This document shows positions 8,346 to 19,723 of a stretch of DNA of 64,000 nucleotides, piece by piece. Each line of letters opens with the position of its first letter. Position 1 is the first letter of the stretch. The notes under the pieces were generated by a model that was not told the origin of the DNA, searched no databases, and saw nothing but the letters and a program-made list of their open reading frames with translations. The DNA is taken from the NCBI GenBank assembly GCA_036245805.1, contig BTRK01000002.1, positions 38,794,661 through 38,858,660 of the forward strand, given 5' to 3'. This DNA comes from Pristionchus mayeri. Lineage: Eukaryota; Nematoda; Chromadorea; Rhabditida; Neodiplogasteridae. The position numbers were made by a program, and so were the translations under genes.

Positions 8346-11047
8346 ATGCGGTCTGCTCTCTTCATTCTCTTCGCTCTTCTCTGCCTCTCGGCCATATCAT
8401 CGACCCTAATGCCAGAGGTTGTATGTATTTTTTTTAAATACAATATTTAAATAGTCCGGCGTCTGAACATTAAGGGTAGTTGAACATTGTATTAGATTGT
8501 TGCAAAAGTCCTGTGGTTTTTTGTGTCAATACTTTGAACGATCATAACTCGCGTGTCTCAAATCTCAATGGCCAACAAACGTGGTGTTGTTTAGGGATAT
8601 GCTTGAACTTTGCTCACGTATATTTCAATCAAACCGATCGTGCAACCAACGCAAGCAATTATGATTAACCCAATTGCAAAAAAAGCACAACATTTAGATT
8701 TAACTTTATTTTTCTAGATATTTGCAGGGAAAATTCATGAAACAACTTCGTAATGTTGAGTGAGAAGTACCATTGATGTTCTTTCAAAAAATACGTTAGA
8801 CATGTCATATGAGTGGGTATGAACCAAATTACTTGATAGCAAAAATATGACCAGACCCAGGCTGCACGTGACTTGTACATGCTTTTCTGAATGGAAGACC
8901 AAGCATACAGGCTCCATCATGTGTGCGTTGTATGCACCCACGAAGAGGCTATATTCTCATAAAAAATATTGGGGCCTGCTTGTTCTCCCTTTCAGAAAAT
9001 TTGAATTTCTTATTTTTCAGAAATATGCAAAATCAACACAGAAATGCAACAATGTAGTGCTTTCCAGATCAACACATTCCTCGAAAGGATGTAACTTCCA
9101 GCATCCATGAAAAAAATTATGTATAAGTTAAAGATGGGAGCTTCATATAACCACCAGGAATTGAGCGTTCATGCTTCAGAGGAAACAGAATATTGAAAAA
9201 TGTTGCGTTTTCGATGGATGAATTTATGTAATTTTAGCTGGATCCTGTTCTCGCCTCTCTGATTGGGCAATGCTGATAGGGTGCGCATATGAAAGAGTAT
9301 GCAAGGCCTCATTAGTAGTAAATATCCCGAAATTCATCTATCAATCCAACAGGAAGATGGAAGACAAAATATCAAAATTCCACAGGACTTTTGCAACAAC
9401 CTAATATCTGAACTATTGGGCATTCTATCTGAATGTAGGTGGTAAATCACCCTCCTTTCTAGAAATAATCATTCGTTTCAAAAATTACGAGATCGACATA
9501 CCATAATATTAGGTTGGTCATAAAGTTTTGCGCGATTTTGGATCCCAACTTTGAGTTCGTATAGTTTATTTTGCTCAAATGGCCACTTGTAGTCCTGATG
9601 TCGATATATAGGGACATGTTCGACCTTTAGCATTTTATCGTTGAACTAGTGTGATCATCTCTACTATTCGAGAAATCAAGGTCTGCGTAACTTTGAATGT
9701 TTCAGAAAAATTAATATTTTATTTAAAGTTGCTGTTCTTCGCAGAGAATTTTTTAGATGGAGGCTCAAGTGTATTAAATAGCACTCGGCGTGCACTACTT
9801 AGTATCAAAAAGAGCGAGCTGCTGAATTCGTTATAGGCTTCGTACAGGTCAATGAATCACGGACAATTAGAAAAACCAAAGTTCTTTCGAACAAATCACC
9901 TGTTTCAAGGATTGACGAGGATGACCTCTACCTATGGGCGCTGTCATCATTACTTACTCGGTTTTCTATCACATCAATATTTAAGAGCCCAGTTATCTCT
10001 CTCATCTAAACAAGTGACATTTGTACCTCAATTATTTTTCAATGAAAACGTCGAACAACTTGATATGGAGTGTCTTCAAGCAGGGCTCACCATAGAAAAA
10101 GTAGCGAACTCCACAATATTCCTAAATAATGAGCGATAGGGCAAGGGTTGTTCATTAATTTAAACAGAAAAGTTCCGCCTTCCAAACCACATGGCTAGCA
10201 CAGAAACGCATAAAGTATGTATTTCGATGTTCTAAATTAGACATCTAAAATCCGAAGAACCCTGTTCGGAAATGTAGATCCCCATTCACTCCCAAAGGAA
10301 ATAATGACTTGTACTAGTAAAGTATTTCATGAATAATTGAAATCTCAAGATCTGTCGGCATAGATATAGTACTCCAAAACTTATCTTGACAAGTGTAGTG
10401 AAAACCCAAAAACGATTTACGCGCTTATTTCTAATAGGCCCTTTGTGGCATATGAGTCTCAACATCACCAGTACGATATATGCCCATCATACTTTACTAA
10501 TGTGGTTTAGATTGGGTCCTGTCTCCGTTCTAAATGAACATCTAATCCTTTGAATAGTCAGGTCGTTGATCAACCACATGAAGTTTGGTGAATCACCGTA
10601 TTCTTTCCCTTGATCGGACAGATCTATGATAGTGTGCGCTAAAGAGAGTATAACAGCCCCTATCTACCACAAAAAGATAACAATAACAATGAATAACAAT
10701 GGATAACAATGAACGATTGTAGATGCCACAAAGCACTTTAGTCAAAATCGCACAAAACTTTATGACCAACCTGATATCTAGCGCTGGTTCAGTAGCCGAG
10801 TGAGCAAATGAAAATCAATATTTTCCTACATTTTCCAAGGATACGACGTTTATAGTGCGTAGTTAACTACTAGTTTATTGAAAATAAACATATAATTACA
10901 GTAATTTAAGGTAATCAAAATGTTTAGGATTGCAAAGGGAGGCAGGATCGATCTAATGAAGCTTGCAAGAAGCTCATCGAAGTCCAGGAGAAATATAATT
11001 CCACAGAGGCGGCTGGATTGCACAAGGGACGTTGGTACATGTGGTAA
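8346..11047 (+). CDS. small secreted peptide precursor, paralogue 3, transposon-inflated intron
   Basis: Exon 1 is 8346-8420 (signal peptide MRSALFILFALLCLSAISS), with donor GTATGT at 8421. Exon 2 is 10928-11047, preceded by TGTTTAG. Phase 0, 64 residues. Exon 2 reads DCKGRQDRSNEACKKLIEVQ, which aligns with the conserved block of paralogues 1 and 2, keeping both its cysteines and the KLIE core. The Cys-unit tail is missing; the protein ends GRWYMW. The 2.5-kb intron contains a 913-bp and a 1,266-bp DNA transposon. Removing both leaves about 330 bp, the size of the intron in paralogue 1. Whether it is still expressed cannot be told. The exon pairing is an inference from homology and phase. Confidence 0.62.
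8492..9404. mobile_element. 913-bp mariner-like element, copy 1
   Basis: Terminal inverted repeats TTAGATTGTTGCAAAAGTCC / GGACTTTTGCAACAACCTAA flanked by TA on both sides. Exactly the same length as the copy at 56330-57242, with only scattered differences. I see no transposase, so it is probably non-autonomous. Confidence 0.9.
9509..10774. mobile_element. 1,266-bp mariner-like element
   Basis: Ends TTAGGTTGGTCATAAAGTTT and AAACTTTATGACCAACCTGA, TA target duplication on both sides, inverted repeats of about 30 bp. The start is typical of mariner termini. The interior has only short open frames and no recognisable DD34D transposase. Confidence 0.88.
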
Positions 11048-11956
11048 AAATGCCAATGATGCTTCATACTTCACAACGGAGCGAACTCTAAATGTTAAGC
11101 TGTGACGATAAATTATTAACTGATCCGTTTAAGAGACCCGCTCCGTAAGACTCGATCGTATTGAGCACCCCGCGGACATGTTCCTCTAGCAACAAGATCC
11201 GGAGGTCCATACTCGGGTGCTAGGAGTACATTAGGCCCACATTTCTCAAAACAACGGTTATTACCTGATATGTCCATTATACAGAAAGAAAATCAATTAA
11301 AAGTTGAAAATGGTCGAAAAACCATATTTTTTCAAAACGCTGTAAGATGGATTCAATTTTCAAGTAGCATTAGTCATGTGATGCCTTGAAAGCCTAAAAA
11401 ACATATCTAGGTGCTTTTCCGGTCAATTTTGAATACTCAGTTTTCACTCAAAAAATCACATTTTTCACTGTAACTGATGCCTTCCTTGGTTCCTCCAATA
11501 GTTTTTGTGCACACGTTGTAGCCCGATGGTACCTGACTTCATTCTACCCCAAGACATACTCAATGGCTTTGTCTAAGTTCGAGATTTTTGAACTTGTAGA
11601 TTTAACAGTGCTGATGTCGAACATGAAAACAATTGTCTTTGGTTGAACTGGAATTGAAATCGATTAGATAAGTAATGATTACAACTTCGATACTTTATAT
11701 AATACTCAACTATCCCGAGTTTTGCTCAATTCTGAAAATTCGATTTTTGATCGTCTGAATTTTCAAAAATTGTGCATCTTTATCTCAATAATTTTGCTCC
11801 GGCTCCAATAAGTTTGACATGGAAATTGTAGTACGTACAAACACGTGTAATATCTTTGCTAAATAAGAATCACCAGCATTGTATAAGTTCCTGATTTTCA
11901 CGATTGAAATTTCGAAATCGCGAGATTCGAAATGTATCGAAAGTGAATTTCGGCGA
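11048..11956. other. AT-rich intergenic stretch
   Basis: No exon, RNA gene or clear repeat recognised. Confidence 0.4.
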
Positions 11957-12490
11957 TAGTGATCTGTTCGAAAAAAAACATATCAGTAGATAGATGATTA
12001 TTGCTGATATTAGTAAAGCTAATCACAACTTGAAACAGTAAATGGTAAAATATCAATATAAAATGAGAACATTGGATTTTTTTACTCAAATTCAGAATTC
12101 AAGCGAAATGCCAATCAAAGCCTGGGAATTGTACTACTGAATTGAACAAATTCTCAATTGTTGTGTATTTTGAGACTAATTTTCTTTCCGACAATTGCAA
12201 ATTGCGATAGCGGTTGAATGATTCCAGAAAATTCACGTCATGCAACTTTTCGGCTTTTGCTTTCAACAGATTGCTGTCGACCCCCATCCCTCGAACATAA
12301 ACAAGCGACGCACACATTCTTGCTCTCCCCGCTCTTCCTTCCTCTTATCTCTGGGGAGCAAGAAAGAGAGCGAGAGAGGTTAATCGCTCATTCACAACAT
12401 TTGACTCAGTCATGTCTGTGCCTCGCCTTCTGCTGTCAATTCTTCTTCTCTTCGAAATATGCTCAACTCATCCTCCCTACTATCCACGAA
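11957..12490. repeat. left arm of 534-bp inverted duplication
   Basis: Reverse complement of 15211-15742 with only a few differences (for example CTTCCTC versus GTCCTC near 12340, one base near 12473, a 2-bp indel near 11980). It contains the upstream region and the first 26 or so codons of the secreted gene at 12412. Both arms also contain, on the opposite strand, an identical 72-residue open frame (12099-12317 minus; 15384-15602 plus) of unknown reality. Confidence 0.93.
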
Positions 12491-12848
12491 CAAGACCAAA
12501 GCGAGGGGACGAGGAGGTTCCGCTAACAAACGACCCTCCTGAATGCTACTTCAAAGACGGGAAGAGATCTTCTCTTGAGAGAACTGAATTCAAACCCGTT
12601 CACTCCAAAGTTGGACCGTGTGGAGAAGGGCCCAAGATACGGTATGCTTTTAACAATTTGGTTGAAAGTATGAAATACTCCCAAAATCAGGATGTCCGAA
12701 TTGATAAACAAGCAATAAAAAAAAATATCCAAATCAACACGGATCTCCGAACGGCGCAGCACTTGTAAATGCTAGAGGAGGCGGAGAGTATACGGACTGG
12801 AAAAACGAGGCTGATGTTTGTGCAGCTCCTAGTGCATTCATCAATTAG
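12412..12848 (+). CDS. small secreted protein with RPKR processing site
   Basis: Two exons, 12412-12641 and 12776-12848, phase 2 at the junction, 100 residues. The signal peptide is MSVPRLLLSILLLFEICS. A furin-like RPKR site lies at about residues 28-31. The rest is polar with scattered cysteines: PPECYF, GPCGEG and DVCAAP. The second exon begins after GCTAG and reads GGGEYTDWKNEADVC. No family recognised. The 5' end and signal peptide lie in the left arm of the inverted duplication; the body lies in the unique interior. Confidence 0.62.
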
Positions 12849-12852
12849 TTTT

Positions 12853-15018
12853 AACTATCAGGTTAACAAAATCGGACAGCGATGGAGATGCGAGCATCAT
12901 GAGCGTGAGCTCGGAAGCAACTGGGAAGACCCTCTCTTCTACCACTTCAAGACGAAACATTCAGGTACTTACAATGACTATAATCAGAGCCATAGTTGAA
13001 TTCAGGAAAGCGAGTGTATCCAGTCTGCTCTATTCCATCCCCATTTACCGAGCACAACACTCCACACGTTCTCTATCGTGATGTGCATAGAATAGAGGCA
13101 GAAGAAGCAATGGCTATTCTAAGGAAGAAAGGAGTTCTCCTCCAACCTGGGCTACGTGTGATACCGTTTTATTTTGTTAAACTTTTTTGCCTTTTCTCAG
13201 CGATTTGCTCCAAGCACGATGATGAGGTTCGAAAAATTACGATGGAAGTAGCCGCGGAAGATGCTGGATATTATCTTCGCCCTATTCCCGCTGGTTCTTC
13301 ATATGCATCGATGGATTCGGATGTTTCCAGCAGTAGAGGAGATAGCAGTTACCGCTTTCACACGCCATTTCATCGAGTGGAGAATGACAAGCAGAAAGCG
13401 TTCGTCGCATTTATGCGTTCGTCGATTGAGCCCTCATATGTCAACCTCTCCATGGAGCAGCCTCTCGGATCGTTTACAAAGGACACAAGCGGAGACTCTG
13501 AGAGATGTTACGCATGAGGTTGCCAAGTTGATGAACGAGAACAGCCCCAAGGCTCTCAAAGAGAAGGCATTCAAGTGTCATCCTGATAGCGAGACGGAGA
13601 GGACGATATTATACGAGGATGTGATGATGAATGTCAAGGAAGCATTCGAGTCAAGTGACGCGAAGGCGGATCGACTTGCTTACATGTCAATGATTGCCCA
13701 CTTTCCCCTCTCGGAAGTACGCCGATATATTCCGGGACTCACTCGCTATTATTTCAATGAAGCGAGGAAATACGCAAGACGAGGCTACCATTACGAGAGT
13801 GTTGCTCATCGTCGTGTCAAGTATATTTTTGAGAAGGTGGAGAGGTTCATTCAATTCCTGCTGAGGTACTGAAAATTGAAATTGTGTCAAATGGTTTTGC
13901 TTTCTACCAGTTATAAATGTACTCTGGGACTGCCATTTGGCACGAGAAGAGTGCGCGATTCTCACAGACGGTTTATTGAAATACCACTCTGAGAAAGCTG
14001 AGAAGCGGAGAAATATATCAGCTCTATAAAAAGTTTGTTTCAATGTTTTCCATTAGAGTTCGAGAAACGATACCACTGTCTCTTCATTATACACACTCTC
14101 TCGCAGATCAATTGGTAGAGTGTGTGGAACGGAGAGACGGTGACCCGAATTACGAACTTTTCATGCAAGTATGTTTTATTGTAATTCAGAGAGCCGAATG
14201 GCGAAACTAGTCTTCTGATGTTAGAGTCCACCATTCGCAAGATGATACACATCTGTTCCGCTGAGAGACGTAAATCTTTGCATGGTGTTGATGCAACGGT
14301 GGCCGATGCCATGGAGGATCACTTAGATCAATCTCGGGATTATAACTAATACATCAGGTGTATGATAATGCGGAAACCCTCATCGAAAGAATGTACACCA
14401 GCAATTGGATTGACAAAAGTTGGCACGATTCACTACTCCACAAGCAGGCTCAGGGGCGCCAATATCTCAGGACTGACTATTCGATTCACACGAAGGAATA
14501 ATCGCAGATAGGATCGCATTGCTGGACGTTAGTTATTTTTTTGTTGAAATAGAATGTGAAATAAATTGCAATGTTTCAATAAATGCAATACAAAAATAAT
14601 TTGAACAATATTTTTAGCTTTGCTCTCTCAGAGCCTGACGATTTCGAGCTTCGGAGTGACTGTTCTCAAGCTCCTTTCGACTGGGGGCACAAGCATACTC
14701 AGACCTGCTCACAGTGCGAAATTGTGAAAATGTACTTCGACGACCTTCGTGCCACAATCGATGAATAATGAGGAACGAGAGGACGGACGATGGATGCTTT
14801 TCCGTCTCGAGCATCTGTTGAATGCGCAGCAGATCGCAGGAGTATTCGGTGGATTTAAGAAGACCAACCTAGACAAGAGAGCAAGAACCCATGCTGGAGG
14901 ATCGAGACACACGAGAGCGGAAGCGAAAGAACCAGATGAGGTGAATGATCTATTCAATACGGAAGGAGATCCTGACCTCGAGTACAAGACCGAACCCCTT
15001 TTGACGATAGAGATTTGA
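12853..15018 (+). pseudogene. decayed transposase-like gene of a multicopy metazoan family
   Basis: A series of coding blocks without an intact frame. Block 1 (about 12862-13160) includes WRCEHHERELG and EAMAILRKKGVLLQPG. Block 2 (about 13197-13480) has ICSKHDDEV. Block 3, in another frame to 13866, has LRDVTHEVAKLMNE and RYIPGLTRYYFNEARKYA. Block 4 (14175-14348) has RRKSLHGVD, block 5 (14358-14504) has GRQYLRTDYSIH, and block 6 (14619-15018) has HKHTQTCSQCE. From memory this order matches a large uncharacterised family, common in cnidarians and some other animals, whose C-terminal half looks transposase-like; that half is absent here. A frameshift near 13480 and stops between blocks 4, 5 and 6 without splice donors indicate decay. 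MITE copy b interrupts it at 14054-14159. The family match is recall, not a search. Confidence 0.5.
14054..14159. repeat. MITE family 1, copy b
   Basis: TTAGAGTTCGAGAAACGATA at the left, ATTACGAACT at the right, and an inner palindrome ACACACTCTCTCGC / GGTAGAGTGTGTGG. It lies inside the decayed transposase-like gene. Confidence 0.75.
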
Positions 15019-15115
15019 TGTGGCTAGCGATCCTGAATGATGAAGAGCTTGCTGGAGGACTGGTAGAGTCAGAAGAGGAAGAGAACCCGATGGAAACTGA
15101 TGAAGTATACGTGAT

Positions 15116-15289
15116 TTAGTTATATTCATAGGTAACCTTCATAATATTCCAGCCACATTTGTATTTCATTTTAATTTTGTGCAGCTTATTCAAAACGCTA
15201 TAAATATATATTCGTGGATGGTAGGGAGGATGAGTTGAGCATATTTCGAAGAGAAGAAGAATTGACAGCAGAAGGCGAGGCACAGACAT
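15116..15289 (-). pseudogene. inverted copy of the secreted-gene first exon
   Basis: On the minus strand the ATG at 15289 begins the same signal peptide as the gene at 12412 (MSVPRLLLSILLLFE). It continues to PPYHPR, where the duplication ends, then runs into unrelated codons and stops at 15116 (57 codons). The promoter region is duplicated with it, so it might be transcribed, but the body of the gene is missing. Confidence 0.6.
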
Positions 15290-15742
15290 GACTGAGTCAA
15301 ATGTTGTGAATGAGCGATTAACCTCTCTCGCTCTCTTTCTTGCTCCCCAGAGATAAGAGGACGGAAGAGCGGGGAGAGCAAGAATGTGTGCGTCGCTTGT
15401 TTATGTTCGAGGGATGGGGGTCGACAGCAATCTGTTGAAAGCAAAAGCCGAAAAGTTGCATGACGTGAATTTTCTGGAATCATTCAACCGCTATCGCAAT
15501 TTGCAATTGTCGGAAAGAAAATTAGTCTCAAAATACACAACAATTGAGAATTTGTTCAATTCAGTAGTACAATTCCCAGGCTTTGATTGGCATTTCGCTT
15601 GAATTCTGAATTTGAGTAAAAAAATCCAATGTTCTCATTTTATATTGATATTTTACCATTTACTGTTTCAAGTTGTGATTAGCTTTACTAATATCAGCAA
15701 TAATCATCTATCTACTGATATTTTTTTTCGAACAGATCACTA
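15211..15742. repeat. right arm of 534-bp inverted duplication
   Basis: Partner of 11957-12490, about 99% identical by eye, separated from it by 2.7 kb. Confidence 0.93.
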
Positions 15743-17371
15743 AGTAGGAATACAAACGAATTTTCAAAGAAATGCCGAATTATTTTTCCCGATTTTACAT
15801 AATTGGATGATCAAAATGGGATCCGTTTAACCTGCAGATGTAGTTTATTTGTGCACTATTCTTTTCGTGTGTGCCTGGCACTAGGTCGGATGAGAACCGT
15901 CGGATGAGAACCCACCGGATGAGAACCAAAAAATTACCCTTCTCCAGAATGTTCACAGTAGGTTCCCAAGTGTCAAAAATGCTTCTGTGAAAGTCCTACA
16001 GAAGGATCCAATTTTTGGTTCTCATCCGGTGGGTTCTCATCCGACGGTTCTCATCCGGTGTAGTGCCGTGTGCCTATTCTACTATTTACGCATGCAATTC
16101 ATGGTCGGGTTTTACTCAATTCAAAGAATTTCATTCGAAAATTTCGGTATAACCGAGGAAAGTGAATTCGACTTTACGCTCATATTGTGAGTTGTTTTGT
16201 AACGTATTACGTGCTCGATTGGCGCGAACACAACGCACTATTACTTTAAAATTGTTTCACTGTTTGTACGATTTCATTCGATTTGGAGGCTAAACAATTG
16301 GAAAATTATACTATCTAGTGCGCATATTTGTATGAAAATATATTCAAGTTTTAAGATACTACACTGTAAACATTGAGACAAAGGATTCTTGCCCCAAAAT
16401 AATGAGTTTTCCCATTCCAAATCATGGACGAAGTGTGAAAAACACATTTTTCGAAATTCGGATAAATTTCAATTTTCACTGAGACATTTTCACTTTCACT
16501 TTTGCGTTTCGCGTTTGTAAGAGATGATATGGTGCGGAATCATCAAAATTTGCATAAAAATAGCGCGAAAAAGCGGAAAAAAATAGCGCGGAAAAAGTCG
16601 ACACCGTCGATTTAGCATTTTTGGGCTATATATAATTAAGCATGAAGAAATGTAGGGGCATGTCTTTCACGATTTTTGTGCACTAGGTGGAGCATACTTT
16701 CATTCCTAGTAGTAGCTCGCCTGGGGTGAATTGAAAATATTAATTTTTAGACGCATAAATTTGCATGCAGACGAAATGGTGAATATCGATTTTTTTGGAA
16801 CAACGAAATCGTAGCTTTCTTGTACAAAATTAAATGTATTAATTATTTAAAATCTTTTTTCTACTATAATCGCTACCTCTAAGCTTAATTGAAGGTAATG
16901 GTAATGAAAAACCTGTAATTGCACAACTCTCCGACACATTCGAGGCTCTGGGAGAGCAAACGCGAGAAAATAAATCGAGCCCCCTAAATCGAGAAATGTG
17001 TCTAAATGCAAATTTTTCATATATGAAAATGATTTTACAATCAATCGTGAATCGATCTAAGTGGTTAATTTTTGGTTATTGGTTATACCAAGTACTATGC
17101 AAAAGAGATTTTGAGCCCAGTTCATCGCGTTTAAAAAATGTGAAATTTCGATTTTTCGACTTTGAGGCCTTGTATTTCCCTGTGCAAATGTGAAATCGCG
17201 AAACCACGGGCTGTTTATGTTACATGGGGCCAAGGGGTGTACATACACCAAGTATGGAAGCCCGGTTCTTATTCCGGCGGCGCCGTGTCCGGGGGGTGAT
17301 CGAGAATTACCGATCCGGTCTCTTAATTGTTTTCTTCAACTATTAAATTATAAAAAAATATTTTGTTTTAG
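15743..17371. other. intergenic stretch, no ADAM protease exons found
   Basis: Contains a palindromic MITE (15876-16068); the rest is AT-rich. I looked for a HExxHxxGxxH zinc site or first-half disintegrin exons upstream of the ADAM fragment and found none. Confidence 0.5.
15876..16068. repeat. MITE family 2, copy a
   Basis: Palindrome ending in GGCACTAGGTCGG / TAGTGCC, with arms built from near-tandem CGGATGAGAACC units. Related to 52041-52210. Confidence 0.8.
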
Positions 17372-19231
17372 GGCTGTTACACGCACAAGTGCTGTGAAGA
17401 AGCTACGTGCAAATTTCGAGGAAACGCGAAATGCGCCGCTGGTAAACTTCATTACATGTATTTTCATCGTCCGTGGAGCTTTCATTGCAAATTCCTCTTT
17501 GAAGAATTTGATAAAGTTATGATTGCAATCATTTGCGTTTTTCATTCTCCTGCTGTGATCTCTCCTCGTGCTCGTTCCGCAAGGATTCGTTGCCTTGCCG
17601 GTTTGGAAAATATGTTGTCAATATTGTATGTGTATTCATTAAGCATCGCCAAGGACAGTTCCGACCTGGTCGAGACCTGTGACGGCAAGACTAATCAGTG
17701 CCCTGCAGACTCGTATCTCGAGGACGGAAAATCGTGTCCGGATGATAAGAATTTTGCATTTTAATTGATTAAATATATTTGTATCACAATAATAATTAAA
17801 TTTAGGCGATATATAAAGGCCGATGCGCATCGCGAAATCTTGAGTGCAAGAAAATCTTGGGAAATGACGCCGAGGCTAGTGCTGAGGCGTGCTATGTGAT
17901 GAACAAAAATAGTGGAAGTTGTGGAGTGCAGACGAAAAGTTGGGATGGATCATGCGCGCCGGAGTTCGTTTAATAATTTGCATTTTAGATTTATCAAATT
18001 AGATGTATTACGAAGTCTCGTTTTAGCGAACATGCAATATATGAACTAGCAAAAAATCCTGTTTTAATGATCGACATGTTCACGTTCAGGAACACATTAT
18101 GCGGTAAACTTCACTGCCAAGCAAGTGGTACCAGAGCGACTGTAATAAAAGGAATAACAATGCACGCCTCGGGTGTTGGTTTTACGTTTTTGATATTGCA
18201 CTATATTGACAGCTTGAATATTTGTCTAAAAAAATCGAATTCTGTCCAACCATAAACGTTCGCATTTATCATGCTCCAATATGAAAATCTCTACTAAGTG
18301 TATCCTCTGCTTAGTTATTATTGTCTATAATGTCACATTTTATTCTGCTCTGAGAGATTATATTCATGGCATGACGTGTTTACTAAAATTCATATGTTCA
18401 AATCCTTAAGGGTTCATATTTCTGTTTCAAACGTCAATTGTACATTGTTTCAGAATAATATCAATGGAAACGATTGCAAGTGGGCGCTCGCCGAGTACCA
18501 AGAGGGATACGAACCAGACCATCTGTTGGGTATGACACCCTATGGAGCCAGTTGTGGAGAGGGAAAGGTGTGCGATGAAAAGTATTTTAATCAATTATTT
18601 TGATTTGTTCAACCATATCCATATGATAGCACCCGGTAAACCTCGATTCGCTGATTGCAGTACTGCCTGAAAGCCAAGTGCGTGTCCAAGACTGAGCTGC
18701 TCGGATCGAGAAAAAGTGGCGGTGTGTGTATGTGGAAAGGAAATTTTCGACACAAAAATATAATCTCGACTGTACGTGTGCTGTACTATGAGCAATCAAT
18801 TTCAGACGACGACGACGGGATGGGCTTCTGGGGATACTTCTTCCTGTGCTTTCTGCTTCCGCTCATCATCCTCACCGCGATTGCCGTCATCGTCCTCAAG
18901 CTGGGCAGAGGATGGCTGCACGAAATGTTAGCCTTTGCTCTTTGATCTTTGATTTTTAATCTTTATCACTGACGTATGAATATCCGTTTCGATGTAAGTT
19001 AAGGGTAGAGTAGTTCGGTGATCACAGCCTGAAGACTTCTTAGATTCCGTAGATCAATTTCATCCGGCTCATACTCATATTGTAAGAAATATAGAAGCGA
19101 TGTGTGGATTTCTGATTTTGCCTTTTTTCTATTTTGCTAGAAAAGGCGAAATAATAATATTGTTGATGAAATTTCCCTGTTTCAGAATCATCGACTGGTT
19201 CCGTGACAGATGGAACAACAACGATTTTTGA
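17372..19231 (+). pseudogene. ADAM-like C-terminal half without protease domain
   Basis: Exons read 17372-17441, 17546-17600, 17644-17743, 17806-17963, 18090 to about 18150, 18454-18567, 18661-18721, 18806-18926, 19186-19231. The order is second half of a disintegrin domain (CCEEATCKF, CCDLSSCSF, CDGKTNQCP), ADAM cysteine-rich part (ACYVMNKN, NTLCGKLHC), EGF-like part (GASCGEGK, YCLKAKC), one membrane span (FFLCFLLPLIILTAIAVIV) and a short tail ending IIDWFRDRWNNNDF. Phases agree throughout, but exon 2 is preceded by TTTTTCAT instead of TTTTTCAG and exon 3 is followed by GATAAG instead of a GT donor. No prodomain, metalloprotease or first half of the disintegrin domain lies upstream. It could be a truncated pseudogene or a membrane-anchored protease-less derivative. 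The end of exon 5 is uncertain. Confidence 0.65.
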
Positions 19232-19723
19232 TGAACCTCGAGTGATAAAATGAATCAAATAACAGGTGTTTTACTTGTGCACATATTACACAGATTGAGA
19301 TGTACCATGTGTTCATGGAATAACGAAGCTGATTGAATCAATATTCAGAATTTATCAAATGTGTGATGAGTCAAGTTTTCTGATTCAATTTAATAGAGGC
19401 TCATCGTCACTTATCGAGGATAGCATACAGTTGTTCGAAATGCAGTACAGTTTAGCGTCATGGAAGCTATTGTCAGGGTTTTCAAATTTAATTGCATTGG
19501 CTGAGTAAATATAAATGAACAAAATCTCGTAGAGATAGCACTACCGTGTTTGCGCGTCATTTCTAGATTGGCATCGGGGAGACAAGTGGGGAGTAAGAGG
19601 CTGACGCTCCACGTTTTACACACTCTCTCGTCTCCCTGACTAATGAGAGAGCGTGTAGAAAGGGAGAGTCAGACAATACAATGTGAATAATAAACAAAGA
19701 ATAAAATGTAAAATGTGAACATT
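19232..19723. other. intergenic stretch between ADAM fragment and KCC 3' end
   Basis: Holds duplicated sequence shared with 7960-8003 and a diverged hairpin (about 19590-19675, ACACACTCTCTCGTC with AGAGAGCGTGTAGA) that resembles MITE family 1. No exon. Confidence 0.5.

Noticed and set aside
9852..10139. Frame inside the 1,266-bp element as a transposase
   Set aside because: No DD34D-type motifs or helix-turn-helix could be recognised in it.
12861..13160. Fusion of the secreted exon at 12412 to the transposase-like blocks as one gene
   Set aside because: The secreted gene closes with its own second exon (12776-12848) in correct phase, so the blocks are a separate decayed unit.
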